From Flammeovirga sp. SJP92 (GTDB lineage Bacteria; Bacteroidota; Bacteroidia; Cytophagales; Flammeovirgaceae): DNA of 64,000 bases. Below, piece by piece: positions 62,515-64,000 of this stretch. A program made the translations under genes and the position numbers. Below the pieces are notes generated by a model. That model had not been told where the DNA came from, ran no database searches, and saw only the letters and a list, made by a program, of their open reading frames with translations. How positions within the stretch are numbered: the first letter of the stretch is position 1; every line of letters starts with the position of its first letter. The stretch lies in NCBI RefSeq assembly GCF_001583495.1, contig NZ_LQAQ01000063.1:124001-188000 (forward strand). Reading direction: 5' to 3'.

Positions 62515-62628
62515 CTATGTCAATGACACAAAAAGAATAATAAGACCAACCAAACTAGTTATAACCAAGACCTCTAGTACTACTAATTTCCTAGAGTGAA
62601 CATTTTGTTCGCTTGACTTTTTTTTCAT
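62515..62628 (-). CDS. Small single-span membrane protein (hypothetical)
   Basis: A 37-residue ORF beginning MKKKSSEQNVHSRKLVVLEV with a hydrophobic helix VLVITSLVGLIILFVSL to the C terminus. A longer reading from 62769 exists, but the upstream part looks unstructured and non-coding. The positive N terminus and single C-terminal helix suit a tail-anchored small membrane protein. No ribosome site or promoter stands out. It lies between susC and the sensor gene. Confidence 0.35.
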   Translation of the reverse strand: MKKKSSEQNVHSRKLVVLEVLVITSLVGLIILFVSLT

Positions 62629-62817
62629 ACTGCAAGTTGTATAATTGTACTTTATACAAATAATAAAAATGAAGCTAAATCTATCAATAATGACGCTGAG
62701 AGGCCGTTTTGCAACATTTTTCACAAGGTGTGCTTCATTTATTTTAGGGGTATCACTTAAAAAAATCATTTTAAAAACGTGTTGTGAGTTAGTTGATGAA
62801 TATTCGATAGATAAGTA

Positions 62818-62964
62818 AAGTGGTTTTTATGGTGGTTCTTGAGCCACAAGGCATTGTGGCTCTACAAGACTTCTACTTTCAAATCTACTACCAAACAAAG
62901 AAATGAAGCTATACTGTAGAGACGCAATGCCTTGCGTCTCAAGAACCATATTAAGAACCACCTT
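62818..62964. repeat. Inverted pair of REP-like elements with compensating stems
   Basis: The left copy has its head at 62818-62838, then TTGAG and hairpin GAGCCACAA-GGCA-TTGTGGCTC (62841-62862), tail TACA. The right copy, inverted, has TGTA, hairpin GAGACGCAA-TGCC-TTGCGTCTC (62919-62940), then CAAGAACCATATTAAGAACC. Heads, loops and tails agree on opposite strands, while stems differ by paired changes. It lies in the 406-base gap between the small ORF and the sensor gene. Confidence 0.75.
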
Positions 62965-62978
62965 AAAGGTCTTAACAC

Positions 62979-63008
62979 AAAAAAAAACTCGATGCACACC
63001 GAGTTCTT
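62979..63008 (-). terminator. Terminator of the hybrid sensor gene
   Basis: AACTCG / CGAGTT stem with an 8-base loop. On the minus strand nine T follow. Confidence 0.85.
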
Positions 63009-63034
63009 CTTTACAATAAATATGTTTCTTGTTG

Positions 63035-64000
63035 TTAATCTTCCATCTCTTTCATTTCCTGAGTAGGCAGGATATTGAAATGCTCCTTATAACATTTGGT
63101 GAAATAAGAAGGAGAAGAGAAACCAGTTTGATAGCCTACTTCACTCATATTATTATTCCCTGCCAATATCAATTTACGAGCTTGTTCTAATCGAATTCTT
63201 TTGATAAATACAGTAGCAGTGAGACCGGTCAATGCTTTTATTTTTCTATACAACTGACTTCTACTTAAATGAAATACTTCTGCCAATTGCTCTACGTTCA
63301 TATTCGTATCTGAGAGGTTTTCAAAAATATAATCAGTAATGGTTTTTAAGAACTCTTGATCGACGCTAGTAGTATTTGTTTGCTCAAAACCTTCCTCTTG
63401 GTATTTACCAATAAAGCGATCAAAAATCACTTGTCTTGACTTCAATAATTGATTGATGGTAACGTGCAACAACTCCAAATCAAAAGGCTTTTGGATATAC
63501 GCATCTGCACCAAGATGAATCCCTTTGATCTTATCTTCCTGATCATTTTTGGCCGTCAGAAGGATCATTGGAACATGACTGATTTTGAGGTTTGTTTTTA
63601 CTTTCTCACATAATGTAAAACCATCCATATTCGGCATCATTACATCTGAAATAATAATATCTATATTCCTGCTTTCTAAGATTTCCAAAGCATTTACACC
63701 GTCTGATGCTTCCACTATTTGATAGTGTTCTTGTAATGCTTCCCTCAAGTAAGAACGTAACTCATAGTTGTCTTCAACAAGTAATACAGATTGTTTTTTG
63801 GTAGAGGAAGAAGGAGTAGTAGCCGTAGATTTATGCTTTCCTACAACCAGCACATATTTCTTTCTATTTAATGCCTCTTTATCAAAAATCTGATCTGCTG
63901 AAAGGTGGTCTTTCCCTACTGGGAAATCAAGATGGAAGGTCGTCCCCACATTTACTTTACTCTCAACTGAGATCCTTCCTTTATGTAATTCCACAAACTG
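63035..64000 (-). CDS. Hybrid two-component sensor-regulator (HTCS), C-terminal part (partial)
   Basis: The frame is open to the window end, so only the last ~321 residues are seen. The GTG at 63994 is internal: the reading FVELHKGRISVESKVNVGTT is the G2-end of the histidine kinase ATPase domain. A receiver domain follows (VLLVEDNYELRSYL, phospho-acceptor IIISDVMMPNMDG, YIQKPFD). The AraC-type output ends the protein (MNVEQLAEVFHLSRSQLYRKIKAL; MSEVGYQTGFSSPSYFTKCYKEHF). HTCS proteins sense oligosaccharides in the periplasm and switch on neighbouring Sus operons. This one probably controls the xylan genes downstream. Confidence 0.95.
   Translation of the reverse strand, partial: QFVELHKGRISVESKVNVGTTFHLDFPVGKDHLSADQIFDKEALNRKKYVLVVGKHKSTATTPSSSTKKQSVLLVEDNYELRSYLREALQEHYQIVEASDGVNALEILESRNIDIIISDVMMPNMDGFTLCEKVKTNLKISHVPMILLTAKNDQEDKIKGIHLGADAYIQKPFDLELLHVTINQLLKSRQVIFDRFIGKYQEEGFEQTNTTSVDQEFLKTITDYIFENLSDTNMNVEQLAEVFHLSRSQLYRKIKALTGLTATVFIKRIRLEQARKLILAGNNNMSEVGYQTGFSSPSYFTKCYKEHFNILPTQEMKEMED

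Noticed and set aside
62629-62769. Upstream extension of the small membrane ORF
   Set aside because: The added N-terminal part lacks protein-like features, and the internal ATG gives a cleaner tail-anchored layout.

Overview
The window is AT-rich chromosomal DNA of a Bacteroidota bacterium. The signs are SusC/SusD pairs, a hybrid two-component sensor with an AraC output domain, type IX secretion (T9SS) C-terminal sorting domains, many lipoproteins and promoter -7 boxes of the TAnnTTTG type. The gene content recalls marine polysaccharide-degrading Cytophagales (Flammeovirga-like). That placement is my inference from memory, not from a database search. I see no insertion sequence, phage, CRISPR array or rRNA.

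Positions 1 to about 31 kb hold mostly housekeeping genes. These are the tail of an M49 peptidase gene, tRNA-Trp, truA, pdhB, an OmpA-like TPR lipoprotein, a GT2 glycosyltransferase, ybaB-clpX-clpP, holB, two tandem 44-residue lipoprotein genes that lie outside the longer ORFs, trmD, ilvE, a CorC/CNNM protein and tpx. They are followed by an HD hydrolase, a TPR histidine kinase with a LuxR regulator, a beta-helix lipoprotein, a TetR regulator with a visible operator, an exported haloacid dehalogenase-like protein, a DUF1254 protein, an AraC regulator and a methyltransferase. From 31.4 to 36.6 kb come a shortened cyclic-nucleotide-binding protein, a small TPR protein and a 1330-residue multimodular T9SS amylase.

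From 37 to 64 kb the window is essentially one xylan-utilisation region, almost all on the minus strand. In transcription order it has the end of a hybrid sensor-regulator, SusC, SusD, a surface glycan-binding lipoprotein, a GH10 xylanase lipoprotein, a GPH-family symporter, a GH43, a T9SS GH8 of the reducing-end xylose-releasing type and a T9SS GH11 xylanase. After a plus-strand acetate transporter (satP) comes a second operon: a DUF5107 T9SS protein, a short-chain sugar dehydrogenase, an SMP-30 lactonase, a FAH-family 2-keto-3-deoxy sugar acid dehydratase, a 2-hydroxyacid dehydrogenase, a second GH43 and an alpha-ketoglutarate semialdehyde dehydrogenase.

Together these predict a route in which GH10 and GH11 cut xylan outside the cell, SusCD imports xylo-oligosaccharides, GH8 and GH43 trim them to pentose, and a non-phosphorylative (Weimberg-type) pathway oxidises pentose to 2-oxoglutarate. 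The pentonate dehydratase step is missing from the window. Intergenic DNA in and near this region carries a family of short hairpin elements resembling REP sequences. Several form inverted pairs whose stems differ by compensating base changes. One long imperfect inverted repeat lies upstream of the GH8 gene.
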